Part shown: in pieces, positions 49,957 to 62,062 of the stretch
Layout: every line of letters begins with the position of its first letter
Numbering within the stretch: the stretch's first letter is position 1
DNA from: Lanius collurio
Lineage: Eukaryota; Chordata; Aves; Passeriformes; Laniidae
Direction of reading: 5' to 3'
DNA: 64,000 bases
Assembly: GCA_020086605.1 (NCBI GenBank)
Contig: JACBWW010000069.1
Location: 552,293-616,292 of the forward strand
Notes under the pieces: generated by a model
The model's input: only the letters and a program-made list of their open reading frames with translations
Databases searched by the model: none
What the model was told of the DNA's origin: nothing
Translations under genes and position numbers: made by a program

Positions 49957-50243
49957 TGGAGCTGTCACAGGGGATGGAGGGTCTGCTGCTGTCACAGGGG
50001 ATGGAGGGTCTGCTGCTGTCACAGGGGATGGTGGGCCTGGAGCTGTCACAGGGGATGGTGGGTCTGCTGCTGTCACAGGAGATGGTGGGCTTGGAGCTGT
50101 CACAGGGGATGGAGGGTCTGCTGCTGTCACAGGGGATGGAGGGCCTGGAGCTGTCACAGGGGATGGAGGGTCTGCTGCTGTCACAGGGGATGGAGGGTCT
50201 GCTGCTGTCACAGGAGATGGTGGGCTTGGAGCTGTCACAGGNC
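49949..50243. repeat. 27-bp minisatellite, 11 units, with an N
   Basis: Eleven units of 27 bp, each with 'gctgtcacaggggatgg' or a one-base variant. Three unit types are set by the bases after 'ggg': tctgctgct (S), cttggagct (L) and cctggagct (P). In order they read L S S P S L S P S S L. The period is divisible by three, so frames stay open on both strands (49880-50395 plus, 49894-50340 minus). That is an effect of the repeat, not evidence of a protein. The window's only N (50242) falls at the right edge, so the copy number may be wrong in this assembly. Confidence 0.95.
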
Positions 50244-50701
50244 AGAGCAGCACCTCACGCTTGGGTGCCAGAGCTGTCCAGGGCTGGCGCGGAACATCAA
50301 ACACCAGTGTTTTCCTAAATCTTTCAGAGCTAAACCCCAATTATCCCAAACCCCACTATTTGCTTGGACAATGTTTACAGCCTCATAAGCACTAAGGAGT
50401 GGTTTGTGTCCAGGCTGCTGCTGCAGAGAGGAATTTGCACTCCTGGCTGTGCGCTCGGAGCCGAGCAGGGAACGGCCACCCCAGAACACCCTGAGACCTC
50501 ACGACTGAGCCAGGGATGGACCTCAGAGCAACTGAATGATGGCGATGGTGACAGCAGGAACACAGTAATCATGAGATCACTAGAGAGCTGTAATTATTAA
50601 CCTGACAGGAGTTCTTGCATGAATTGAGGAAAGAGTCTGAGTAAGACTTGAGTGCAAAACATGCACTAATGTGAAATTTCACTCAGACAGAACCAGAAAT
50701 C
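50244..50701. other. Noncoding unique sequence
   Basis: No gene or repeat recognised. Confidence 0.5.
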
Positions 50702-51165
50702 TTAGAATCACAGAATCACAGAATGTCCTGAATTAAAAGGGACCCACAGGGATCATCCCAGCCCCCAGACACCCCAACAACCTCACCCTGGGCATCCCTG
50801 GCAGCGCTGTCCAAACGCTCCTGGAGCTCTGGCAGCCTCGGGGCCGTGCCCATTCCCTGGGGAGCCTGGGCAGTGCCAGCACCCTCTGGGGGCAGAGCCT
50901 TTCCTGATCTCCAGCCTGAGCCTGCCCTGGCCCAGCTCCGGCCACTCCCCAGGTCACAGGGAGCAGAGACCAGAGCTGCCCCTCTGCTGTCCCTTGGGAG
51001 GAGCTGCAGGCCCCGGTGAAGTCTGACCTCAGACTCCTCTTTTCCAGCTGACCAAGCCAAGTGTCCTCAGCCACTCCTCCTGTGGTCCTTTAGACCCTTC
51101 ACCATCTTTGTGTCCCTCCTTTGGACTATTTCCAACAGCTTTAGATCTTCCTTATAAAAGACTTG
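50702..51165 (-). mobile_element. CR1 LINE fragment, long
   Basis: It starts at the terminal repeat ('aatcacagaatcacagaatg'), then 'aagggacccacagggatcat', 'cgctgtccaaacgctcctgg', 'cattccctggggagcctggg', 'ctgacctcagactcctcttt' and 'gtccctcctttggactattt'. About 460 bases of reversed CR1 3' region are collinear, with no coding capacity. Confidence 0.95.
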
Positions 51166-53089
51166 TCCCTGAGGACAGAACACAGAGAACTCATTAGCCA
51201 TGAAGGCATGAGAAATATAGTAGCCCCACCCTGTGACTGAGTGACCCAGCAAGGAAGGAGAAAAGGGTGTTTTTGCCAGTTTTCAGGACCTGGCTCTTTG
51301 TAGATTGTGCTTTGGAAGCCGACCTCATTGATGCCATAGAAATGTGGAAAAGAGACACAGGGATTGTGTTTGGGGAGGACACGGAAGTGTGAGTGAATAA
51401 AAAGGGGTTTGTTTCCTGTAGCTGGGGCAGCCACATGCCATTGGTGCTGCCCCACCACCCCTCCAGCTGGGTTTGGGCACTTGAGGCACAGCCTCATGCT
51501 GGCGAGGCACTGACTGTGACACCTGCTGTACCCAGGCAAGAGGTCTGGCTGATGTCACACAGCCTGCCATCTTCTGCATCTGGTGGGATGCAGGATTGTT
51601 TGTGATCCCCTTTCTCCTTCTCCTGTGGTCCCCCTCTAATAAGACATTTTAATCAAATACCTTACAGGGTCGAACACCTTCCTTGCTGGGACCTACAACA
51701 GACATCTTGCACCGATGGGCCACTCCCATCCCCAAATCTATCTGCTGTGCTTCTCCTGGACATGATAGGATGTGTGGATGACTCAGCAGAGTGATGAGAC
51801 CCCAGCACAGGAAGCCAAGGAGCTGGGGTGTGTGCTCAGCTCAGAGCACGCCTGTGAGCAGCGGAAAAAGGTCTCCCTTTTTTGTTTCTTGCTGCAAGTC
51901 AAGCCAAGGAAGGATAACTTCCCATCATTGTCACTCCTCAGTATTCCCGTTTATACACAGACTCAGAGAAGAAGAAGATGGGAGCAGCAGATATGGGGTA
52001 TTAAAGGGACCTGCTCCTCCCTGGCTGCCCGACCTCCCGTGAACCATCATCTCTCTGGGCCTAATCTGACCTTTTCAGACGTGCAAATAATGCCCCACCT
52101 CGGGCCAGTGTTCACAGGTTTGATTTCCTGGGCAGCCTGCTCCTGCTGCTCTCAGCTTTTGCCATACATTTTCTCACATATGTATGATCAGATCCATGGG
52201 AGCATCTGATGACTGACTCTGTAATTTGCTTGTTTTCTCCTAGGGAAAAAACCCACTTTACAGATTAACAATCAAGCTAACAGCTTCTGTTGTGGATATG
52301 AGAGAACATTACCCTTGTGGCACACTTGAGTCCTACAGTTCTGTGGCTTCGTAACTACGACACTGCCCGTCTGTTGGCAGACAGGCAGGGCAGGCTCTGA
52401 TGTGGACTCGGTTAGATGTTTCTGAAATTAAGTTTATTGTTCCTGAGAGAAAAGAAACCCTATTTTTCTCTGTGTCAGATCAGAACCAAAGGTCTGTATT
52501 CCTCTGGGTCTTGTGGAAAAAGCAAGCCCTTTATTTTCAGCCTGTTTTAATTTTGTGACTTGGCATTTTGGGAGCACAGGACAGCTTGGGGAGAGAGTGT
52601 GTGCTGAGCTGGGGTGGGGTGATGGTTTGCTGCAGGCAGCTGTGGGCAGAGCCCAGAGCAGGAGGATGGAGCCCTCCCAGGCAGAGCTCTGCTGTGCAGA
52701 GACATTTGTCTGCACATCCTGGTTTAGTGGGTGGCAGTCCTACAGAAATGAGCTTCTTGTCCTGCCAAAACTGGCCCTGTGAAACCCTTTAGCTGTCTTC
52801 ATGCTCTGCAGTCCAGTGATGGTGGACTCACACGGTATTCCTGTGCTGCAGGGAGAGGGGGTGAGGGAGGTCCTTGACAGGGCATGGGCAGCTTTTGCTG
52901 CCTCCACCAGCACTGCAGGGAAGTGTGACCTGGCCAAATCCCAGGGAAAGGCACCTTTAACAAACAAAAACAAACCTGCTGTTTCCTACCCTTCCAAACA
53001 CCGCTGTTGGGAAGGCAGATAACAAGAGCCTCACACGAGGGTCAGAGCTCTTCCCCTCCCCTCTCCACTGTGCTCCAGCCATGGCCCTC
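51166..53089. other. Noncoding unique sequence
   Basis: No gene or repeat recognised. Frames of up to 145 codons overlap on both strands. Confidence 0.5.
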
Positions 53090-53285
53090 AAGCCCTTTGC
53101 TGCACATCCCACTGTCCCAGGCTGCTCCAATGTCCAGCCTGGCCTTGGATGCTTCCAGGGATCCAGGGGCAGCCACAGCTTCTCTGGGCACTCTGTGTCA
53201 GGGCCTCCTCACCCTCCCAGCCAGGAATTTCTTCCCAATATCCAATTTCAATCTGCCCTCTTTCAGCTCAAATCTTTTAAAATTC
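53090..53285 (-). mobile_element. CR1 LINE fragment
   Basis: 'cccactgtcccaggctgctc', 'gggatccaggggcagccaca' and 'gaatttcttcccaatatcca' follow reverse-complement CR1 order. The extreme 3' end is missing. Confidence 0.88.
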
Positions 53286-54779
53286 ATCCCCTCTCATGTC
53301 TCTTTCCCCAGAAGGATCAGATATTCTGAGCCATCAGTGCACTGGAAGCCCTGGACTTCGTTCCTGAGCTCTTGGGCCAGGTTCAATGCTGCAGCTTTTA
53401 GTCCTGAAGCAAACCTCACTTCCTTCAGCATGGAGTACTCTGGAGTGCTTTTAGAAAGCTAAACAATCTGATGGAAAGTCTTTTCCAAGCATTTTTAAAA
53501 CTGCGGTTTTGTTCCTTTAGTTCTGACACATCTCCAGAGGCTGTGTCTAGACAATTTATTGTCTCCTCATATCCTCACAGATGTGGTGCTCTGTCATCCT
53601 TCAGAAATCCTAGAAACATGACTTACCTACAGCTCCCAAACCTGCTACTCCCACAGTCACATCTGCCATCTGAGCTTCTGGTGAGTTTAGAGATCCTAAA
53701 TCCCTCTGAACCATTCTCCAGTTCTCCTGCACCTATTTAAAAGGAGGTCCTGTCCCATGGGATGTGGGCAGGGTTTGGGCTTTGCATGATTCCTGAGGTT
53801 AAAAGGAAATTCATGTATCCCTGTCCATGAAAATACTGTCAAAAGAATGAAAGGCAACATCAATAGCACCACAGACAAAATATATTTAAGAAACAAATTG
53901 ATGTCTCAGTGAAGATAGGTGTATGGTATCCACACGTGTCCAAAAGCACATGCTTGCCATTCCCAATTCATCTTCTCCAGGACAGGCTATCATAGTGCTG
54001 GTGCTCATAAGGAGCCTTGCCTTGCCTTGCCCCCTGCCCAGGCAGTGCCAGGCTGCCTCGTGCTTGTGTTAACCCATTTTGGAAAGGCAGGATGCTGCCT
54101 GGGGGTGTTCCCACACATGATCCTGCCCCCAGTCCTGTATTCAGGGAGTAGGTGGAGGCAAGGAGCTGCTGCAAGGAGACTGCAGCAAATGCTCAGGGGC
54201 TTGGCCCTGGCCACAGAGTGTCCTTTTCCCTCCTCTTCCTTCCCATACTCATTTTTCCCAGCTCATTTTTCACATGGGCTGTAGGATTCAAATGTGGTCC
54301 ATGACAGATGATGGGCTGCGTTCCCTAAAGGCTGGGTGAAGAACAGGAGGAGTTTATGGACCCCTGAGCTTCTTTTGCTGGTTACACATCTCCTTTTACC
54401 TTCTCGCCACTGTTTTCCCTTTTTGATCCCTTTCAGGAAGGGCAGAAGCTCTGCACGTCTGATCCCTGCATTGTCCATGGGGCCAGGCATGGGTATTCCT
54501 GGAAGTGAGCTTGAACTTTGCCTGGGAATGCAGCCACTGGCCGATGCCTGCCCATGAGCGTGGCAGCAAGTCAGGATGCCCCAGGCAATGGATTGGAGGA
54601 GAAAGGTCTGACCTGTTACTTCCCTCTCTCTCTGGGCTGATCAGCCGTCGCTGGCTCCTTGCAGCTCTCAGCAATGACAATGGAACCAGAGGACAAGGGG
54701 GTGTGTGGGGGAGAGGTAGAAGAGTTGGAGAAAGCAAACCTCAGGACCCACCCTTTGTCTCATGCTTCAGGACTCACCT
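53286..54779. other. Noncoding unique sequence
   Basis: No gene recognised. CR1 similarity may continue weakly past 53285. Frames of 60-121 codons overlap. Confidence 0.5.
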
Positions 54780-54828
54780 CCATAGCTGGAAGTGTTTGAG
54801 GCCAAGATTCTGTGATTTTGGGATGAGG
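54780..54828 (+). mobile_element. Possible internally deleted CR1 scrap
   Basis: 'agctggaagtgtttgaggcc' is joined directly to 'aagattctgtgattttggg'. Both are CR1 3' segments normally about 100 bases apart. Confidence 0.4.
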
Positions 54829-57800
54829 AGAAGGGTTGGATTCCTACCCTAGACCTCAGGAAAACAAGTGGGTGCTGCAGCAGGCCAGGAGTGCTCATTG
54901 CAGGACGGTACTTGCCAAGGGAATTCCAGAGATGGGGTGATCCCTTCTCCCTGCCTCTGGAGCAGTCAGGACTTGGCAGTGCTGGCCAAAGGACCCCACC
55001 CTGTGGACACATGGACTGGACTCACCAGCAGCCAGAGGCTTTTCCTGGCAGGGAACACAGATTATTAAACCTCAGCCAGTATTCGCAGTGGTCCCTTTCT
55101 TTCATCAACTCTCTTCTCCAATATTATGTTCTCTGTTCTTTTGGGAAAGCAGTGCTCTGTTTAATAATAAGAAGGGGTAGCTTCAGTACACCTGAGAATT
55201 GATGATTGACTCAGACTTTTTTAATAATTCAGCTGCAAGACAGGCCCTGAGTACCCACAGCACCCAGAGAATGCCCTGGAGGAGAAAACAGTTGCAAGGT
55301 TTTCCTGCTGGGTGCTGTGGGCTGAGGCTCCTTCCAAGGCAGCTGGGAACAAATCTGCCTGTCTGTCCTGAAAAAAGGTGGGTCCACCTGGGAATCAGCT
55401 CATTTACTGACCAGAGCTGGAGCAGGAAACAGGGTGAGGCCAGTGAGTGAAATATCCAACACAGAGGGCACATGAGATGAAGACTGATCCCAAGGATGCC
55501 TTTATGTGTGGAGCATATCCATCACAATGTGTTTGAACCTGACACTTCCAGAGTCAGCAGATTTCCTCTGAGAGCTGGTTTCTAAGAGGAGTTTAGGAAT
55601 GTAACCTTGTGCAAGCCCACAGCAGCAGGGGAAACCCTGTATTCTGCCCATGTTTTGTCTTGGCTGATTCCTGGGCTGGTTGCAGCTGAGCTAATTTTGA
55701 CCCAGAGCAGAAAGAGCACAGGGTGAGGTTCCACAAACATCCCCCAGTGACACTTCTCATAAGGAGTTTCCCAACGATGAGACAAGGCACCTCTGGCAAA
55801 TACCTTTCTCATCAGCAAACCCTTCCCTCCATGTTAGGCCAGCAGCACTCCTTGGATGCTGTTCCAACAGCAGGAGATGGTGATCCACAACTCGGGGAGA
55901 GCTTTGAATCTTCCCCCTAGCTACAGCAGAAAGTCACTGTTCTGTTCCTTGAAGGGAAGCCGTGTCCCCCAGCTCTTCTCCAGCCCACCCTTGGGCCCAT
56001 CTGCTGAGGGTGTGTGTTTCCTGCTGCTCCAGGAGGGGCTTTCAGGATTCTTCTTTAAGACAACAACACTTCTGCTGACTTGTGCAGTTTCACATTTGTG
56101 TATTTACAGGGATTTCAGAGGCAAGGCAGCCCGCAGGGCTGTGAACCACAGCAAGGCACTGAACAGGTTGTCCTGAGGGGCAGGGTCCTGGTTACCCACC
56201 ACAGACACACAAATATTCTTCACAGTGGCTTGAGGATGCCAGCATGTCCTGGTAACCATGGGGATTAACAATCTGCAGGCAGCACATGAGAAAAACAAGG
56301 ATGGATGTTTCAGGAATGCAACGGAGTGGATACATCCTGAAGAATTAGGGGAAAATTATTATTTTATCTTTTCTGACATTTTGTAGCACAAGCATACACC
56401 ACCACCCCCACCCCCCAAAGCCATTATTTTTCAGGAATTTGTCTCTCATTTGAGTTTTTTTTCACAGGTTTTGGGTTTCTTTCCATGTTCTCTTAAGTCC
56501 CTGGCAAAATTTCCCTGGAGTTCAGCAATAAATTATAGCTTTTATGAATTACACACCTCTGACACCTCCTTGGAGAAATGAAACATTAGTGGGAATCAGT
56601 GCTGTGCTGGAGCAGACAAGAGTTCTGAGAATTCCTCACTCCATCATCACTCCAGCTGCCAAATGCACCCAGTGATCAATACCAGGGCTTGTGAATCATC
56701 CAAGCAGGTAGGTTGTTACCCTTTCTATTGGAATATTTTACACCTCAGCTTGATGCACTGTTTCTAGCTACGCAGAAAAAAAAAAAAGTTACAGCAACCC
56801 TAAGACACAGTTATGTGTGGCAAAGAATCACAGTTTACAGGGCATTCAAATCTTCCAATGTTTTACATTGTTGTTAGTAAGTGTTGAGTTTGTACTCAGG
56901 ACATCCAGAAAGGTGTCAGCCTCAAAGTGCCAGTTATAATAAATGAATGTGGGGAGTTAAAGGCACTGTTCAGTGTGACACACATCACAGCCTGTCCCAT
57001 GGACACCTGTATGTCCTCCTTTGGTTTTCCATCCACAGGGACTGGTCCTGGCCCCAGTAAAGGCTGAAATTTCATCACGAGAGAAACTGCCTAGAAGGTA
57101 ACAGCACTGGGGCAGCTCTGCCAGGGAAGGGAAAGTCTGAAGGAAACAACATTTTTTACTTGTTTCAGGTGCTCTGAAGAAACCCACTGACCCTTTGCAT
57201 GCTAATGCTGGCCTTCATCCCCATTAAGTCGTGACTCTTTGCCTTCCTGCAGAGCTCTGGTTAAGTAAACCTAGAAGAAAAGGAGTCAAGATTTGGTTGT
57301 TTTGATAGCCTTTGCATTTTGCTTTGCCTGGTCAGGCTTCACTGAGGACTGGGTAGCTTTAATCAGTTGTTCTACCTTCAGTACAACACTCCACAATTGC
57401 AGATAAAATGTGCACAACTCCATGGTGGCTTACCCTAGAATAGCCTGAAATTGAAGTCCTGCTAGGAAGAGTTGAGCTGACCAGGTGAGGAAGCTCAGGT
57501 CTGGTGACACAGCAGCAAGGGAGACAAAGGGACAGGTAGCAGAACAGAGCCCATCACTGCTTTGGGGAAACAAAGATTACAGTAATCAACAGGTGTTATT
57601 GAAAAACATCTATGTCCAAAAGAGGTTTGTAAGCATAAAAAATAATTATTCACTATTCCACAAGAACATTTTACTGCCATAGACACACAGATCCACCACA
57701 ACAAAGTTTCTACACAACAGTGTAGAGAAAGCAGCAGTGCTTTCCTCATTTCTGCTGTTTTGAGGGCTGTGCAGAGAAGATGTAATCAGGGGTTTGAGAA

Positions 57801-58249
57801 AAAAAACATTCATTCTGTCATCAGTTGTGGAGGCCGGTGAGCCTGCTGGACAAGGAACGAAAGGAGTCCAACTGTGGGATAAGTCCTACGTTCCTTTCCA
57901 GCTTATGGTGGCTGAAAAGCTCCCCTCAGAATGCTCTGTTCTGTTAATGAACCCCAGTTCTGCTCCCCTGGTTGGCTCTGTTGGCCCACAACCCTTGTTA
58001 CCTGATATGCCCTCAGAGTTTCTCAAATGGTTCCCTTACCCTGGACCCCCCACTGCTCTGCCCGGACTTCTCTGGAACCTTGCACGAGTGCAGATGCGTT
58101 AAATCTCTCCTGTAGAACCCTCTGTGAAGACTTCCTGCTCATTCATAGTTGGACTGTTTTAGCCAGCTATCCAGTGTGTGTGTGCAAGTGTGCTGGCTGC
58201 ACCGAGAGGCCTCCTTGGAGGCGCTTTGGGGAGGGTTGCAGCATGTTAC
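54829..58249. other. Noncoding unique sequence
   Basis: 3.4 kb without a recognised gene or repeat family. A C-rich run lies at 56397-56417 and an A12 run at 56776-56787. Open frames are up to 106 codons. Confidence 0.5.
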
Positions 58250-59037
58250 TGTTATAAATGAAATGTCAATTTCCTCCAATTAATAATTTGCGCGAACCAA
58301 ATTATTAATATAAAACAAATAAAATTTATTTTTAATCAAATTGACAATCTTAATAAGCCACTATAAAGGAAAACAGGGCCAAGCCTAGGCTCTTGACTCT
58401 GGGTGACACATACACAGCTCTGACCACCAGCAGTTCAGAGAGGTAAGCGCACACCTTTGAGGTGTTTGAGTCCAGTTTTTATACTGTTTTTCTTGCTCCT
58501 GGCTAGGAAATCTTTTGTTCTTTTCACTTCTGATGATCCTCTGGCCCAGTGCTCAGTGGTCCATTTAGATGTTGATTTGTCCAAGGATTCTCTTTGTGCT
58601 CTGGTTGATGTTTTCCAGTAACCCATCTTAGCGTTTCTGGTAAGGGTCCTGTTCAGATGATGATTTTTCCGAGAAATCCTTATATGATTAAAATGAAGTG
58701 TCTCAGCAATAGGTCCACTCATCAGCAGTGTCCAGGGAGTAACAGATCCTATCTCTTACTCCTTTCAGATGGAAAAGATTCTCTCATTGGGTAAGATGAA
58801 ATCATAGTAGGTTGATGGGTCTGAGGTCATCTCCTCTGAGCTTGCCTGCACTTCTTATGTTAATTGGTACCTTCCTTGGGCAAGATGTCATGAGACTTGC
58901 CAAGGTATACTTTGAACATAACTTATTTGAACATATATACAAATTACAAGATATATTTCACATTTTGGATTTCACATTAATAACTTATTCTCCTTATACC
59001 ATTTTGATTTCTTATGAATTTTGACTTATCTATAACA
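58250..59037 (-). mobile_element. Solo LTR of an endogenous retrovirus, copy 3
   Basis: 788 bp with the same ends as copy 2 (TGTTATAAAT and ATCTATAACA), flanked by a perfect 4-bp duplication, ttac (58246-58249, 59038-59041). On the minus strand the TATA box is at 58476-58483 and AATAAA at 58325-58330. A 95-codon minus-strand frame (58435-58722) matches that of copy 2. Over about 285 bases the two differ at seven positions, all changing an amino acid, so there is no sign of selection for a protein. No proviral interior lies on either side. Confidence 0.88.
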
Positions 59038-59065
59038 TTACCATCGAATAGAACCGCCACAATCA

Positions 59066-59902
59066 GTGACTTGGACAGAAGTAGTTTCACAACAGCAACA
59101 ATGGAAGAAAAGAAGTTTGTATGTGAGCTTATCCAAAGGTATTAGTTCAACTCCCAAGCTTTGGCTTTCCTCTGGGCCTAAGTCCAGAGAAACTTTCATT
59201 CCAACAAACGAGGACCCAAGTCTTTGGATACCAAGAAACATCCTCTCCAAGCCTTGTCATGAGCAAGGGTGTCAGCCCAGCTGTGGTGCAGGAGACTGTG
59301 CTGGGAACCAGGCTTTCATCCAACGCTCTAGGGCTGTAGAGCACTTCAGAAACAGCATGGAAGATCTAGTTACCAAGGAAAAATCAGTGTGGACTACATT
59401 TCCCCATGTTTCTCTGGCACATGCTTGGTCTAACCAAATTCTCATGGTCCCCTGCATCCCTGCAGGACTGAGTTATGGGTTCCTGGGGCTGACAAGACCC
59501 ATGCTGCCCACAGTCAGCAGTGCAGCAAACACAGCTCCGGGTGTCCCCTTCAGTCCGGGTCAGGGGGAGTTCAAGATCGCTGGTCACTGCACTAGTGCTG
59601 TGTGCTTGGGGTCACAGCAACCACCTCAGTCCATGGAGCTGCCAGATGAATTCCTGTGCTTCCCAGCAAAGGAAGTATCCAAGTGGATACCCATTATACA
59701 AGGTGGTAGGATTTCACTGCATTTGAGAAGCTGGAAATATCTTAGAACAAGAAACATGTCCCAAATGTTTCTTGGACTCTCCTCCCTCACACAACTGTTG
59801 GCCATGAGACCACAGGTGTTCTCCAGCACTGCCCAGGGACATGTTCAGAACACCATGCCCAGGTTGCACAGAGGCTGTGGAAGCCCTGGAAGTGCTCAGT
59901 GA
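59066..59902 (+). other. 278-codon open frame beside LTR copy 3, probably noncoding
   Basis: The frame starts 29 bases beyond the LTR and ends inside a CR1 fragment, so its last residues are CR1-derived. Nothing in the predicted product resembles gag, pol, env or a host protein I know. The LTR's target-site duplication shows that this DNA is insertion-site flank, not provirus. The length is more than I would expect by chance. Transcription and conservation are unknown. Confidence 0.15.
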
Positions 59903-60018
59903 CAGGCTGGATGGGGCTTGGAGCAGCCTGGGTTACTGGAAGGTGTCCCTGTCCGTGGCAGGGGATGGGACAGGATGGGTTTTAAGGTCTCTTCCAAACC
60001 CATTCAATCTGTGACTCC
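59865..60018 (+). mobile_element. CR1 LINE fragment, 3' end
   Basis: 'ccctggaagtgctcagtgac', 'aggctggatggggcttggag', 'gtgtccctgtccgtggcagg' and 'ttttaaggtctcttccaaac', then 'tcaatctgtgactcc'. It may begin slightly earlier, at 59830. Confidence 0.92.
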
Positions 60019-61347
60019 ATGCTCGTTGCCCTTCACAGGGCTCTGTGCCACAGCATCCCTACAGCAGCACCTGTCTCTCCTGGCCCAGGTTTGGGTCATT
60101 TCCTTTGAAAGTTGGGCACTGCTTTTGGTTCCTGATGTTTGCAGTGCACAACTTTCAACCTGCCCCAGGAACATGCAGGACATGCTCAGAGCTCTCCCAG
60201 CATCCTGCCAAAGACCAAAGTTCCAGGCAACCTTTGCTACTTTTGATCTCACTTGTGAGTGCCAGAGGCTCCCTGGTGGTCACTGGAGCTCATGAGTTGC
60301 TGCAGGCACCAAGCAGCCTCCACCCAGGAGAGAGGTTCACGGGGACAGTCGTGTCCTGCAAGGAATGCTGTGAAACACATTCCACCAGCTGCCCTCTCAG
60401 TGTGGCTCAGCACTGAGCCAGGTCCTCATGGGATGCCAGGAGAGCTGCATGGCCTCAGCCAGGCTTCCCACAGCCCTCAGACTGAGCTTCTCTTCATGTG
60501 AGGGACTCATGCAATGTTTCATCTTCCATAAGCCTTCATCCATTGTGTCCTCTCCTGATCAAGCAAAGTCTGTTGGGAGAGATGGGAACGTTTGTTAGCT
60601 AGAAGTCACTTTGTCAGTTGTGATCTTATGCTGACAGCTTTGTGTCTGAAAAGCAATTTTAGTTTCAATCACAATGAATAAAATAGCAGGTTTAACATTT
60701 GGAAAGCTCATTACTGGAAACTTTATAAAACTTAAGGCTAACAGGGCTGAATTATTGCTTGAAAGAGCAAATTTTTTTGTTAAAAATACAGACATAAAAA
60801 AATTTATAGTATGTAACCCAGTTATGATTGTGAAGTACAGCATTGGTATTCTACACTCTTCTTTTTTCCCTGACTCTCTTCTTTTTTACATATCAGTGCA
60901 TCCAGCTAAGCACAATGTCGTTACCACAGAGCATTTAGCAAAGACACTGCTCTGGGGATGGATTAAGCAGGCTCTGGGAGCCCTCCCCTGAAGATAACAC
61001 TGGCTGCCTGAGCTCCCCAGACCCCAGAAGTACAACAAAAAGGATTACATTTTGATGATTTAAATTTCCATGTGGGCAGGAAGTCAACAAAGAACAGTAT
61101 GGGTGACATCATCATCTGTCTGCACTGATGCACAGCATGGCTGGCACCCACCTCCCCGAGAGCAAGCTGCAACTCTGTTTTATTTATTGGCTCATTTGTT
61201 TATTGATTCATTTATTGATTGATTGATCAGCTTAAAACCAGAGTCCTTGCCCAGCACTTTTGTGCTCAACATCCAAACTCCATCTGACCCCAGCTCATGT
61301 CCCACATCCCAGGAATGCTGTGTTCTGCACCATAGCATAGAAACACT
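60019..61347. other. Noncoding unique sequence
   Basis: About 60600-60960 is AT-rich and open for 105 codons on plus (60674-60991), overlapped by an 82-codon minus frame. No recognisable domain. A TTTATTGATT-type repeat lies at 61178-61228. Confidence 0.5.
61178..61228. repeat. Imperfect TTTATTGATT / ATTG repeat
   Basis: Short tandem runs of TTTATT, CATTTG and TTGA units. Confidence 0.7.
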
Positions 61348-61537
61348 GTGGATGCACTCCACAATACATTGAAATATGAAAACCTGCTTATGACTCTGAC
61401 TTGTCTTTTGGAGTATGGGGAGCACAGGCTCACCAGCCCAGTTTGGCATACAACTGGTCATCCATTAACATCAGCAAGGCCCACACAAGGCACGCTTTGT
61501 TTGTTTTCCCCTCTAAACACACGCAGAAACATTGCAG

Positions 61538-61671
61538 CTGTTGAAAACTCGATCTATGGCCCGAAAAAGCAAGGGCTCTGGTGCCTAGTTTGCCCAGAAA
61601 TGTGCTTAAATATTGACAATTTAATGATGCATTCTTCTGAGTGCCCCATTTTCCCAGAGCCTCATTTTTAA
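61538..61671 (+). other. Candidate exon with zinc-finger-like motif
   Basis: The frame (open 61348-61671) contains C-x2-C-x12-H-x3-C at 61582-61644. A Leu sits three residues before the His, and the eighth residue of the motif is at the usual aromatic position, where it is Cys instead of Phe. The spacing is that of a C2H2/C2HC finger. An AG acceptor-like site (attgcag, ending 61537) follows a pyrimidine-rich stretch, and a stop codon ends the frame at 61671. There is only one finger, with no array or neighbouring exon, so chance is quite possible. Gene not recognised. Confidence 0.2.
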
Positions 61672-61944
61672 AGGCTGGCTCTAAAAGGCATTGGGGGAGC
61701 TGGAATTGCAGCACTCAGAACCTCTGGCAGAAGACAGATTTTGGTAGCAGCACAGAGTCAGTGCCGAAAGGCTCCTCGCAGAACCTCCCAGAGCTCTTGC
61801 TGACATAAACTGGCCTCCACTGTTTTGCACGAGGGTATCTGGACCTGTTCAAATCATTTGGCACTGTCCTGCTCCATATCCTTCTCTCTGAAATGGAAAG
61901 ACATGGATTTGATGGATGGACAAAGGGGAATGATTTCACACAGG

Positions 61945-62062
61945 TAGGGCAGGGTTAGATGGGACACTGGGAAAGAATTCTTGGTGGTGAGGGTGCTGAG
62001 GCGCTGGCAGAGTGAGAACCTGTGGCTGCCCCGGCTCCCTGGCAGTGTCCAAGGCCAGTTCT
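61945..62062 (+). mobile_element. CR1 LINE fragment, internal part
   Basis: 'gggttagatgggacactggg', 'aaagaattcttggtggtgag', then 'cctgtggctgccccggctcc' and 'ctggcagtgtccaaggccag' follow CR1 order. The 3' tail is missing. Confidence 0.85.

Noticed and set aside
49880..50395. 171-codon plus frame and 148-codon minus frame with 9-residue repeats
   Set aside because: The repeat period is a multiple of three, so any stop-free unit gives an open frame on both strands. No flanking coding signal.
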